Shown: positions 23,598 through 31,239, numbered from the stretch's first letter. The stretch is 64,000 nt of DNA from JAJTHB01 sp033763775 (GCA_033763775.1 JANRJW010000004.1:62001-126000); one strand, 5' to 3'. Translations and numbers: made by a program. Notes: a model not told the origin generated them from the letters alone.

Positions 23598-25196
23598 ATG
23601 AGTAGCATTACCGCCGATCACATACGCGATCACGCGCATGACCACACCCCCACGGGCTGGCGCCGCTGGCTCTATTCCACCAACCATAAAGACATCGGGG
23701 TGATGTACCTGATTTTCGCGGTGATCGCGGGGCTGCTCGGTACCGCGTTTTCGATCATGCTGCGCGTTGAGCTGGCGCAGCCTGGGGATCAGTTTTTTGG
23801 CGGCGACTACCAGTTTTACAACGTGGTGCTGACGGCGCACGCGGTGCTTATGGTGTTTTTCCTTGTCATGCCGGCGCTGATCGGCGGCTTTGGCAACTAT
23901 TTTGTGCCGCTGATGATCGGTGCGCCGGATATGGCCTTCCCGCGCATGAACAATATCAGCTTCTGGCTCTTGCCACCGGCGCTGATTCTGCTGCTCGCTT
24001 CGGCTTTTGTGGGCGAAGGGCCGGGCACGGGCTGGACGATGTATCCGCCGCTTTCCAAAATTGTTTCCCACCCCAGCATGGCGGTGGATATGGCGATTTT
24101 CTCGCTGCACCTTGCGGGTATTTCCTCCATTCTTGGCGCGATTAACTTCATCGTCACCATCTTCAACATGCGCGCGCCGGGCATGAGCCTGTTTAAAATG
24201 CCGCTCTTTCCATGGGCGATTTTAGTTACCGCATTTCTGCTGCTGCTTGCGGTGCCGGTGCTGGCGGGTGCGATCACCATGCTGCTCACTGATCGCAATC
24301 TTGGCACCAGCTTCTTTGACCCGGCAGGTGGCGGTGATCCGCTGCTGTTCCAGCACCTGTTCTGGTTCTTCGGTCATCCGGAAGTCTATATTCTCATTCT
24401 GCCGGCCTTCGGCGTGATCAGCGAGATCACCTCCACCTTCTCGCGCAAACCCATCTTCGGCTATCTCGGCATGGTGTGCGCGATGTGTGCGATTGGCTTC
24501 CTCGGCTTCATCGTGTGGGCGCATCACATGTTCACGGTGGGCATGTCCGCTGATACCATGGCCTACTACATGATCGCCACGATGGTAATTGCGGTGCCGA
24601 CCGGCGTGAAAATTTTCTCCTGGCTTGGCACGATGTGGGGCGGCTCGCTCACCTTCGAAACGCCGATGCTCTTTACCATCGGGTTCATTTTCCTGTTCGT
24701 AGTGGGCGGTGTCACCGGCGTGGTGCTCGCGAATGCCGCGATCGATATTCCGATGCACGACACCTATTATGTCGTGGCGCATTTCCATTATGTAATGTCG
24801 CTTGGTGCGGTGTTTGCCATCTTTGCTGGTTTTTATTACTGGTTCGGCAAAATGTCCGGCTATCAGTACAGCGAATGGATGGGCAAGCTGCATTTCTGGC
24901 TGTTTTTCATCGGCGCGAACCTCACCTTCTTCCCGCAGCATTTCCTCGGCCTTGCCGGTATGCCGCGCCGCATTCCTGACTATCCGGATGTGTATGCTGG
25001 CTGGAACCTGATCTCCTCTTACGGCTCCTATATTTCGGCGGCCTCGGCGGTGTGGTTCCTGTTTCTGGTGTGGCGCGCTTATGCTGCCAAAGTACCGTGC
25101 CCTGCTAAGCAGTGGGATGGCGGCACAACGCTGGAATGGACGCTGCCTTCACCGCCTCCGTTCCACACCTTCGAAACCCAGCCTGTGATTAAGTGA
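23598..25196 (+). CDS. ctaD: Cytochrome c oxidase subunit I CtaD
   Basis: A 532-residue haem-copper oxidase core with twelve transmembrane helices. The N-terminus WLYSTNHKDIGVMYLIF is canonical. CuB and haem ligands are in WFFGHPEVYILILPAFGVIS (near 255-274, His-Tyr crosslink), VWAHHMFTVGM and YYVVAHFHYVMSLGAVFA (near 390). It also has the D-channel motif GNYFVPLMIGAPDMAFPRMN with D and N. This is the A-type aa3 oxidase that reduces O2 and pumps protons. Directly followed by a repeat rather than by ctaB. Confidence 0.97.
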   Translation: MSSITADHIRDHAHDHTPTGWRRWLYSTNHKDIGVMYLIFAVIAGLLGTAFSIMLRVELAQPGDQFFGGDYQFYNVVLTAHAVLMVFFLVMPALIGGFGNYFVPLMIGAPDMAFPRMNNISFWLLPPALILLLASAFVGEGPGTGWTMYPPLSKIVSHPSMAVDMAIFSLHLAGISSILGAINFIVTIFNMRAPGMSLFKMPLFPWAILVTAFLLLLAVPVLAGAITMLLTDRNLGTSFFDPAGGGDPLLFQHLFWFFGHPEVYILILPAFGVISEITSTFSRKPIFGYLGMVCAMCAIGFLGFIVWAHHMFTVGMSADTMAYYMIATMVIAVPTGVKIFSWLGTMWGGSLTFETPMLFTIGFIFLFVVGGVTGVVLANAAIDIPMHDTYYVVAHFHYVMSLGAVFAIFAGFYYWFGKMSGYQYSEWMGKLHFWLFFIGANLTFFPQHFLGLAGMPRRIPDYPDVYAGWNLISSYGSYISAASAVWFLFLVWRAYAAKVPCPAKQWDGGTTLEWTLPSPPPFHTFETQPVIK

Positions 25197-25275
25197 CGGT
25201 AAATCTTAGCGGCTTCGCCGCTAAGATTTCCGTCATCCTCGGACGCGCGTAAGCGCGATCCGGGGATCCAGTTGG
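25195..25275. repeat. Hairpin repeat after ctaD
   Basis: GACGGTAAATCTTAGCGG-cttcg-CCGCTAAGATTTCCGTC (25195-25234) is a near-perfect stem that begins within the ctaD stop region, followed by CATCCTCGG...CCGGGGATCCAG. It is a sister of the copy at 21017-21056 and could act as an attenuator after ctaD. Confidence 0.8.
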
Positions 25276-25307
25276 TAAAATAAAGATATATATATCATTA
25301 TATTATT

Positions 25308-25336
25308 CTGTCTTATAAGTGTCACCATACTGTCAT
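25308..25336 (+). promoter_or_regulatory. Triple PhoB-box-like half-site array
   Basis: CTGTCTT (25308), GTGTCAC (25319) and CTGTCAT (25330) are spaced by exactly 11 bp. It lies 53 bases before the orphan starting at 25389 and after the ctaD hairpin, so it probably gives this gene its own promoter inside the cta locus. A -10 at the usual distance is not clear; TTAAAAT occurs further on at about 25364. Confidence 0.55.
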
Positions 25337-25388
25337 TTGTTATTTTGAGTCTTTTTGCTTAAAATAGTTAAACAAATGCAGGTGTGGT

Positions 25389-26780
25389 ATGGCCAAATCG
25401 TGGGTTGAAGAAACGGGGATTTCAGAGGTTGCCGGGCAATTAGGAACCGGTGCGCCCTTAGGCGCTTTGGTGGGCGCCGGGCTTGCGATTGTTGGATTAT
25501 TCAGCGGTATGACATCGGGTTGGCTTGCGTGGCTGGCGATTCCGGCTGCGGCGATGGCCGGTAGTCTCATCGGAGACTTTGTCAAAAAAGACGGCATGGT
25601 GTTTGGCGATCACGGCGTAGTCAAAGCAGTTGGCAATCGCTTCAAACCAAAAACCATTCCGGAAGGTTATAGCGCGCTAAATCCTGATGCTTACTGGTAT
25701 AAAGCAGATTCAGCTGTTTTAGCAAAAACTGCTCAAGTGCATGGGAGCGCAAAGAGTGCAACGCCTACAGAAGTGATACTGGGTTATCAGGAGAGGAGAG
25801 CGCTTGATCCGTTTGTGGAATATGATCTTTCACGCGATCCGAGGCTCAAAGAACTACGCATCAAGGCGAAAGAATATGGCGATCGTTACGCCGTCAAAGA
25901 ATCGCCGGAATTTATTGCGGATGTGCATCAGCGTGAAAGGAAAATCACTAACCTGATTGTCGCCGATGTTTATGCTGCTTACGGCGCTTATGGCCACCAC
26001 ACGCTTGGGAATAGTAAGGCAAATTCGGCAGAGTACGAAGCCGTTTACCATCCCAAACGGCAGTTTATCGGCGGAAAGCCGGTAGATTTCGCCGAAATGC
26101 AAAAAGGCGAGCTGGTCTGCCGCCATTATGCGCCGATCATGAGCATCTTGCTTGATGATGCGCGCGTGCCCAACCATATGATGATTTCAAACATTTGCAT
26201 GGTTCGGCATAGAAATGGCGAGTACCTGATCGATGAAACTTACATCAATAAAATACTCACGGAATCGGGGTGGGACAAGAACTGGAAACACCATATATCT
26301 CCTCATGCCTATGTGATTACCAAAGAGGGTAATGCCGTGGTTGAGGGCACGACTGCGGGGTTAAAAGAGCGCGATATCACCCCGGAAGGACGCATTCGTG
26401 AGGCTTACGTTCCGATCATCAACGGAGTAACGGCTGAGGACATCATAATAAGGGGTAAAACAGCTATCACAGAAACGCCAGAGGGGCTTATGCGCATGGC
26501 TTATGGTGGCCAGGATATGGCGGCGCCACATACGACGGATTTTGCCAAGGACGAAGAAGCCATCCGGAGGAATGTTAGTGAATTTAATGCAGAAGTGCAG
26601 GTAAGGAAAGCCAAGGAAAAAGCTAACAATGATGCAAAAGAGGCGGCTAAAGAAGTGACCGGAACGCCAATTTCAAAGGGGGTTGAGTTATCCGCTGATA
26701 ATACCATCATGCACAATCTAAGCTTTTCTGCAAAAACGTCGCTTGCTTTAACTAGCCCTACACCAAATTCTGTAGCGTAG
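25389..26780 (+). CDS. Orphan protein with N-terminal membrane region and transglutaminase-like Cys-His-Glu pattern
   Basis: The 463-residue product starts with a Gly/Ala-rich hydrophobic region (residues 22-66) that could form two helices. The middle part holds GELVCRHYAPIMSILLDDAR (Cys near 244), then HISPHAYVITKEGNAVVEGTT (His near 306, Glu near 318). This order and spacing recall transglutaminase-like cysteine peptidases (C....H-a-x-v.....v-D/E), but I do not recognise a named family. The C-terminus is Lys/Ala-rich and probably coiled coil (about 395-430). AGGTGTGGT precedes the ATG. It sits between ctaD and ctaB and has its own PhoB-like box array, which suggests it is a passenger rather than part of oxidase assembly. 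Confidence 0.65.
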   Translation: MAKSWVEETGISEVAGQLGTGAPLGALVGAGLAIVGLFSGMTSGWLAWLAIPAAAMAGSLIGDFVKKDGMVFGDHGVVKAVGNRFKPKTIPEGYSALNPDAYWYKADSAVLAKTAQVHGSAKSATPTEVILGYQERRALDPFVEYDLSRDPRLKELRIKAKEYGDRYAVKESPEFIADVHQRERKITNLIVADVYAAYGAYGHHTLGNSKANSAEYEAVYHPKRQFIGGKPVDFAEMQKGELVCRHYAPIMSILLDDARVPNHMMISNICMVRHRNGEYLIDETYINKILTESGWDKNWKHHISPHAYVITKEGNAVVEGTTAGLKERDITPEGRIREAYVPIINGVTAEDIIIRGKTAITETPEGLMRMAYGGQDMAAPHTTDFAKDEEAIRRNVSEFNAEVQVRKAKEKANNDAKEAAKEVTGTPISKGVELSADNTIMHNLSFSAKTSLALTSPTPNSVA

Positions 26781-26807
26781 AAAAATGGCTGGTGTATAAC
26801 TATTGCC

Positions 26808-27902
26808 ATGCACTCATCCGCTCAGCTTTCACCCATTCCTCTTTCCACCGCCTCCACCATCCGCGATTATGTCTCGCTGATGAAGCCGGGGGTGATGTCG
26901 CTGGTGGTGTTTACCGGCATGGCATCGCTATTGCTAACAAAACCTGTACTCGCAGGAGAGGATTGCCCCGTTTACAATAAAGGGCTGCTGGAATCGGTAC
27001 AAACCAGCGATGCGATTGTTAAAATCGCCAGTGAAAATAGACGTGAAGATCATCGTATTGATAGTTATTCAGTCGGCCAGGTATTGCAGGGGGACATTGC
27101 GAACTCACAGCATATTAAAGTGCGCTTTCCCATTCAGGATGTGAATGTTGCCAGCAATCTTATTAGAGAAACTGGCTTGCGTTATGATACGGTAGTTTAT
27201 TCGCAAGGTCAGTATGAATCCGACACTTTTTTTCTCTTAAGAAAAATGGACAATGATTATTGTCTGGTAGCCAGTATAAACGTTTTCAAATCGCTGTCCA
27301 TTATCGAGCCTCATGAAGTGATTAAGCGTTATCTTGCATTCAAAGATTCACCGCCTGCGAAGCAAGCGCTCGGTATATTTGAATTGCTATTTGAGTCGAT
27401 ACATGCCGACGATGGGGCGGCAAACAACTATTTCCCTATTCCCACCTTGCTTCACGATTGGGAGCAGGTGAAAGAAAATATTGACCAAGCCGATGCTCAG
27501 AAACTTGTAAAAAAATCGTTCGACTCCTTAATGAAATCACCCAAGGGAACCGCGACCGGAGTTGCAATTCCCTTTATGTCAGATGATCAAAAGCGTACGC
27601 TCGTATCGTTACTTCTGCAGGATTATGATGCTTATATGGAAGAAAAGAAGCGTTTTTGTCATAAAGAAAAGTCGTCTGCTAACGATGCTGGGAATAAACA
27701 CGATGGACATGCTCAAGGGATGACGGTCGAAGTAGCCGAATGGATGCGTAAATGTATGCCGCCGTTGACTCATCTTTCTATCGCGTATGTCATGGGTATG
27801 GGTGAGAAAGAGTCGCAGGTTTATTTGAATGATCCAGACCCGGTTATTCAGAAAGCGCGTGAATTTGTAAAATCTGGCCCAATGGAGCCTTATAATAAAT
27901 AA
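26808..27902 (+). CDS. Chimeric protein: CtaB-like N-terminus fused to a secreted orphan
   Basis: The product is 364 residues. Residues about 15-37 (STIRDYVSLMKPGVMSLVVF) are nearly identical to residues 14-33 of the downstream CtaB. The next residues (TGMASLLLTKPVLA, then GED) turn that first CtaB helix into what looks like a signal peptide with cleavage after VLA (residue 49). The remaining 315 residues are unrelated to CtaB, mostly soluble, with four Cys and a helical C-terminal half; I recognise no family. The 68 bp of shared DNA (26851-26918) differ from the ctaB copy almost only at synonymous sites. It ends 5 bases before the ctaB start. Confidence 0.75.
   Translation: MHSSAQLSPIPLSTASTIRDYVSLMKPGVMSLVVFTGMASLLLTKPVLAGEDCPVYNKGLLESVQTSDAIVKIASENRREDHRIDSYSVGQVLQGDIANSQHIKVRFPIQDVNVASNLIRETGLRYDTVVYSQGQYESDTFFLLRKMDNDYCLVASINVFKSLSIIEPHEVIKRYLAFKDSPPAKQALGIFELLFESIHADDGAANNYFPIPTLLHDWEQVKENIDQADAQKLVKKSFDSLMKSPKGTATGVAIPFMSDDQKRTLVSLLLQDYDAYMEEKKRFCHKEKSSANDAGNKHDGHAQGMTVEVAEWMRKCMPPLTHLSIAYVMGMGEKESQVYLNDPDPVIQKAREFVKSGPMEPYNK
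26851..26918 (+). repeat. Diverged duplicate of the ctaB 5' end
   Basis: These 68 bases align without gaps to 27945-28012 with 60 identities by hand count. Seven of the eight differences are synonymous and the eighth changes Val to Ile. The match continues as GGCATGGC/GGTATGGC if a 9-base gap is allowed, then stops. Confidence 0.85.
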
Positions 27903-27907
27903 CGAAT

Positions 27908-28819
27908 ATGCAAACTTACCTCCCCACAACAACTTTAGCTTCCACCTCCACCATCCGCGACTACATCTCGCTGATGAAACCGGGTGTGATGTCGCTGGTT
28001 GTCTTCACCGGCTTTGCCGGTATGGCGGTGGCGCCGGGGAGTCTTAGTCCCTTTGAATATATCATGGCGCTGGCGTGCATTGCGCTGGGAAGCGGCGCTG
28101 GCGCGGCAATCAACATGTGGTATGACCGCGATATCGACGCCATCATGCGTCGCACGCAGCGCCGCGCAGTGCCATCTGGTCGCGTGGCGGCGGATGATGC
28201 GCTGGCGCTGGGGCTGTTTATGGCGGCGCTGTCCGTGATGCTGATGGGGCTTTCGCTGAACTGGCTGGCAGCGGGTATTCTCGGCTTTGCTATTTTCTTT
28301 TATGCGGTGATCTACACCATGTGGCTCAAGCGCTCGACCCCGCAGAACATCGTGATCGGCGGTGCGGCGGGTTCGTTTCCACCGCTGATCGGCTGGGCGG
28401 CGGTGATGGGCGATGTCACGCTATATCCGATCATTCTTTTTGCTATTATTTTCCTGTGGACGCCGCCGCATTTCTGGGCGCTCGCTCTGTATAAAAACGA
28501 AGACTACACCAAGGCCGGCGTGCCAATGATGCCGGTGGTCGCAGGTGATACAAAAACCAAATCGGCCATGATGTTTTATACCTGGCTGCTTGCTGCGACG
28601 ACTTTGTCATTGCCGCTGCTGGGTTTCTCAGGGGTGCTGTATGCGGTGTCGGCGCTGCTGCTTGGCGCGGTTTTTCTCTATCATGTGTATGGTGTGCTCA
28701 CCGATCCCACCCACGGCTGGGCGAAAAAAACCTTTGGCTTTTCGATCCTATATCTGTTTATGTTATTCTCGATTTTGGTGGCGGATCATCTATGGTTTCA
28801 GCCACTGATTATTTTGTAA
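27908..28819 (+). CDS. ctaB: Protoheme IX farnesyltransferase CtaB
   Basis: A 303-residue UbiA-family prenyltransferase making haem O for the oxidase. The first Asp-rich motif is NMWYDRDIDAIMRRTQ (near 69-84) with RRAVPSGRV. PLIGWAAVMG and FLWTPPHFWALALYKNEDY (near 180-200) hold the second motif. Nine hydrophobic segments are seen. The start ATG at 27908 comes only 5 bases after the chimeric gene, with no clear ribosome site, so translation may be coupled. Confidence 0.95.
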   Translation: MQTYLPTTTLASTSTIRDYISLMKPGVMSLVVFTGFAGMAVAPGSLSPFEYIMALACIALGSGAGAAINMWYDRDIDAIMRRTQRRAVPSGRVAADDALALGLFMAALSVMLMGLSLNWLAAGILGFAIFFYAVIYTMWLKRSTPQNIVIGGAAGSFPPLIGWAAVMGDVTLYPIILFAIIFLWTPPHFWALALYKNEDYTKAGVPMMPVVAGDTKTKSAMMFYTWLLAATTLSLPLLGFSGVLYAVSALLLGAVFLYHVYGVLTDPTHGWAKKTFGFSILYLFMLFSILVADHLWFQPLIIL

Positions 28820-28834
28820 GCCGGAGTTACCCTC

Positions 28835-28996
28835 ATGGAAAAAGTTCCTCTCACTCCTGAAAAATCCCAAGCACTGCTCGAGATTTCACAAAACGTGATC
28901 TACCTGATGGGCGCGAGCTTTGTGCTCGGCAGTTTGTTTACGCTGTTTCTGCTGCTGGTGCTGGATTTTGTACGTCGCAACAAAACAGAGCAATAA
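28835..28996 (+). CDS. Small single-pass membrane protein in the cta operon
   Basis: ATG at 28835 opens a 53-codon frame ending TAA at 28996. The product has a polar N-terminus (MEKVPLTPEKSQALLEISQN), one hydrophobic helix (VIYLMGASFVLGSLFTLFLL) and a basic end (FVRRNKTEQ). Its position between ctaB and the CoxF-like peptide, with tight spacing on both sides, supports a real gene for a small oxidase accessory or assembly peptide. No family is recognised. Confidence 0.6.
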   Translation: MEKVPLTPEKSQALLEISQNVIYLMGASFVLGSLFTLFLLLVLDFVRRNKTEQ

Positions 28997-28997
28997 C

Positions 28998-29117
28998 GTG
29001 CCCCATGGTCCAGCGCATCGCACGCAGCGGCGCAAAAATATTTTCATGCTGCTGATATTATTAGCGCTAATGGTGTTGTTCTATGTCATGACATTGGTTA
29101 AAATGTCGCCGCAATAA
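28998..29117 (+). CDS. CoxF-like small membrane peptide
   Basis: GTG at 28998, one base after the previous stop, gives 39 residues: a basic N-terminus (HRTQRRKNIF) and one helix ending in LMVLFYVMTLVKMSP. This is the layout of the short peptide that alphaproteobacteria carry between ctaB and ctaG (often called CoxF, with FYxxTLVK near the end). It likely helps oxidase assembly, which is known by position only. The stop is 5 bases before ctaG. Confidence 0.7.
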   Translation: MPHGPAHRTQRRKNIFMLLILLALMVLFYVMTLVKMSPQ

Positions 29118-29122
29118 AACTT

Positions 29123-29638
29123 ATGAAACATCGATCTTTAGTGATTAACAGCGCCGCGATTGCGCTTGGCATGTTTATGATGGCCTATGCCTCCGTGCCG
29201 CTTTACCGTTTGTTCTGTCAGGTCACCGGCTATGGCGGTACCACGCAAACCGCCACGCAGCTTCCGGATAAGGTTTATGACCGCGCCATTACCGTGACCT
29301 TTAATGCCGATACTGATCCGAACTTGCCGTGGGGTTTCAGGCCGGGTGAGGCGCAGCGCACTGTGAGGGTTGGTGAGCACGGCCTGACCTATTATGTCGC
29401 GGAAAACCAAACAGACAAGCCGCTGGTTGGCATGGCCACCTACAATGTCGTGCCGCATCGCGCCGGCCAGTATTTTGTGAAAATCGCCTGTTTCTGCTTT
29501 GAAGAGCAAACCTTAGAGGCGCGCCAGAAAGTGGATATGCCGGTGTCGTTTTTCATCGACCCCAAAATCATGGATGATCCCGACCTCAAACATGTGAATA
29601 CAATTACCTTGTCCTATACATTTTTTCTTAATAAGTAA
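29123..29638 (+). CDS. ctaG: Cytochrome c oxidase assembly protein CtaG (Cox11)
   Basis: A 171-residue copper chaperone for the CuB site. It has an N-terminal transmembrane anchor (residues 8-28), then YASVPLYRLFCQVTGYGGTTQ, VYNVVPHRAGQYFVKIACFC-type sequence with the copper-binding Cys pair in CFCFEEQTL (near 122), and MPVSFFIDP near the end. The bulk is periplasmic. Typical length and operon position. Confidence 0.95.
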   Translation: MKHRSLVINSAAIALGMFMMAYASVPLYRLFCQVTGYGGTTQTATQLPDKVYDRAITVTFNADTDPNLPWGFRPGEAQRTVRVGEHGLTYYVAENQTDKPLVGMATYNVVPHRAGQYFVKIACFCFEEQTLEARQKVDMPVSFFIDPKIMDDPDLKHVNTITLSYTFFLNK

Positions 29639-29675
29639 TCGCTAGAACATCACTGAATCTAAGGAGCTATTTGTT

Positions 29676-30641
29676 ATGGCGCATCATCATCACAGCGGTC
29701 AGACCCACCCGTATCATCTGGTGAATCCCAGCCCGTGGCCGCTGTTTGGCGCATTATCGCTGATGACGCTGGCGATCGGCGCGGCGCTCGCGTTTCACAA
29801 GCATCAGATCGGGTTTGTGGTGTTGCTCGGAGGATTCACGTTATCGCTTTACACCATGTATGGCTGGTGGCGGGATGTGGTGAAAGAATCTGTTGTAGAC
29901 AAGGCGCACACTGCGCCGGTGAGCCATGGTCTGCGCGTTGGCATGGTGCTGTTCATCGTGTCGGAACTGCTGTTTTTTGCGGCATTTTTCTGGTCATTCT
30001 TCAACGCCAGCACACTGCCCAAACTGCCTGTGACGCAGGACGATATCTGGGCGATCGCGCAAGGCGTGTGGCCGCCAGCAGGCATTGTACCGTTTGATCC
30101 ATTTCATCTGCCATTTTTAAATACACTGATTCTGCTGCTCTCCGGCACGACTGTTACCTGGGCGCACTGGTGCATTCTGCACAACGACCAGAAAGGAACC
30201 ATTCAGGCACTGTGGTATACGGTGATTCTGGGGGTGGTTTTCACGTTTTTGCAGGCCTATGAATATTCGCATGCCGCGTTTGGCTTCAAAGACGGCGTGT
30301 ATGCCACGAACTTTTATCTCGCGACCGGTTTTCATGGCTTCCATGTGATTGTTGGCACCATCTTCCTCGCTGTGTGCCTTGGCCGTGCTTACAAAGGGCA
30401 TTTTTCACCGCAGAAACATCTCGGTTTTGAGTTTGCTGCGTGGTACTGGCATTTTGTGGATGTGGTGTGGCTGTTTCTGTTCATCTTTATCTACATCGAT
30501 TTTGCGAATAAGCCTGGCGTGCTCGATGCCGCGATGTGGATGGCAATCTTTGCGATGGTCGGCATGCTGGTCGCGGCGGTGGTGTTTGGCGCGCGCTTTG
30601 TGAAAAGCGGCGGCTTTGCCAAAATTGCAAGTCATCACTGA
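29676..30641 (+). CDS. ctaE: Cytochrome c oxidase subunit III CtaE
   Basis: A 321-residue subunit with seven or eight hydrophobic helices. HPYHLVNPSPWPLFGALSL, then ELLFFAAFFWSFFNAS with the conserved membrane Glu, GTTVTWAHWCIL, TGFHGFHVIVGTIFL and WYWHFVDVVWLFLFIFIYI are standard. After this usual end the protein continues about 45 residues with an additional hydrophobic helix (WMAIFAMVGMLVAAVVFGA) that most subunits III lack. The N-terminus has a His cluster. Ends by TGATG overlap with the DUF983 gene. Confidence 0.95.
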   Translation: MAHHHHSGQTHPYHLVNPSPWPLFGALSLMTLAIGAALAFHKHQIGFVVLLGGFTLSLYTMYGWWRDVVKESVVDKAHTAPVSHGLRVGMVLFIVSELLFFAAFFWSFFNASTLPKLPVTQDDIWAIAQGVWPPAGIVPFDPFHLPFLNTLILLLSGTTVTWAHWCILHNDQKGTIQALWYTVILGVVFTFLQAYEYSHAAFGFKDGVYATNFYLATGFHGFHVIVGTIFLAVCLGRAYKGHFSPQKHLGFEFAAWYWHFVDVVWLFLFIFIYIDFANKPGVLDAAMWMAIFAMVGMLVAAVVFGARFVKSGGFAKIASHH

Positions 30642-30961
30642 TGCTCGCCTGCCCACGCTGCGGCAAGGGTAGGCTTTTTTCTGGCCTGACCACGGTGGTG
30701 GAGCGCTGCAGCGTGTGCGGCCTGCCGCTTAAGGAGCATGAGCAGGGGGATGGGCCTGCTTTCTTCGGGATTGTGATTGTGGGTGCGCTGGCGGCTGTGG
30801 GCGCGGCGATACTCGACATCAAGCTCCAGCCGTCCTACTGGGTACACGCGGCGATCTGGCTGCCGTTCATTATCTTTGGGGCGCTTTTCAGCCTGCGCAT
30901 TGGTAAGGCGATGCTGATTCAAATGCAGTACCGCGTGAAGCCGTGGGATTTTAAGGAATAG
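30641..30961 (+). CDS. DUF983 family membrane protein
   Basis: A 106-residue protein whose ATG shares one base with the ctaE stop. Two CxxC-type pairs (CPRCGKGRLF at the start, ERCSVCGLPL near residue 22) form a probable zinc ribbon, followed by GPAFFGIVIVGAL and two transmembrane helices. DUF983 genes are commonly found after ctaE in alphaproteobacteria. Function unknown; a role in oxidase or haem-copper assembly is inferred from position. Confidence 0.88.
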   Translation: MLACPRCGKGRLFSGLTTVVERCSVCGLPLKEHEQGDGPAFFGIVIVGALAAVGAAILDIKLQPSYWVHAAIWLPFIIFGALFSLRIGKAMLIQMQYRVKPWDFKE

Positions 30962-30971
30962 CCCTTAGCAT

Positions 30972-30987
30972 TGTTTCACGTGAAACA
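30972..30987. other. parS centromere-like site, perfect
   Basis: TGTTTCACGTGAAACA is a perfect 16-bp palindrome, the canonical ParB/Spo0J-binding parS sequence of many bacteria. It lies in the intergenic DNA 11 bases after the DUF983 stop. parS sites cluster near the replication origin, so the window may be in that region, although parAB is not seen here. Confidence 0.8.
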
Positions 30988-30995
30988 ATTTGAGA

Positions 30996-31075
30996 TAACC
31001 CTCATCCCCCTGCGCCAAGTGGCTTCGGGGGACGCCGCCCAACCCTCTCCCCGGAGGGGAGAGGGGATTGAGGGC
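30996..31075. repeat. CCCTC...CTCTCCCC-type palindromic repeat
   Basis: AACCCTCATCCCCCTGCGCC, an inner hairpin around TGGCTTCGGGGGACG, then CCCTCTCCCC-gga-GGGGAGAGGGG. It separates the two parS-like sites. Member of the palindrome family also found in mutS, coaBC and midA. Confidence 0.75.
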
Positions 31076-31083
31076 AAGAAAAA

Positions 31084-31099
31084 TGTTTCACGCGAAACA
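31084..31099. other. Second parS-like site, one mismatch
   Basis: TGTTTCACGCGAAACA differs from the parS palindrome at one central base (GCG for GTG). It lies 112 bp after the first site. With flanking A/T bases the palindrome extends to AAATGTTTC...GAAACATTT. Confidence 0.7.
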
Positions 31100-31190
31100 T
31101 TTTTATCCATTATATCAATGGGATGGGGAAATATTTCCTCTTCCGGGGCAGCGGAAGTTGTGCGGCATGACTTTCGAGAATCTTTGTTAC

Positions 31191-31219
31191 TTGACGCAGG
31201 TGTTACACTAGTGTAACGT
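31191..31219 (+). promoter_or_regulatory. Promoter and operator of the toxin-antitoxin pair
   Basis: TTGACG (31191-31196), 17 bases, TAACGT (31214-31219). The palindrome GTTACAC-TA-GTGTAAC (31202-31217) overlaps the -10, where an antitoxin dimer would be expected to repress. AAAGGAGAG is a strong ribosome site before the ATG at 31240. Confidence 0.65.
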
Positions 31220-31239
31220 TTAATGAAAGGAGAGTTGCC

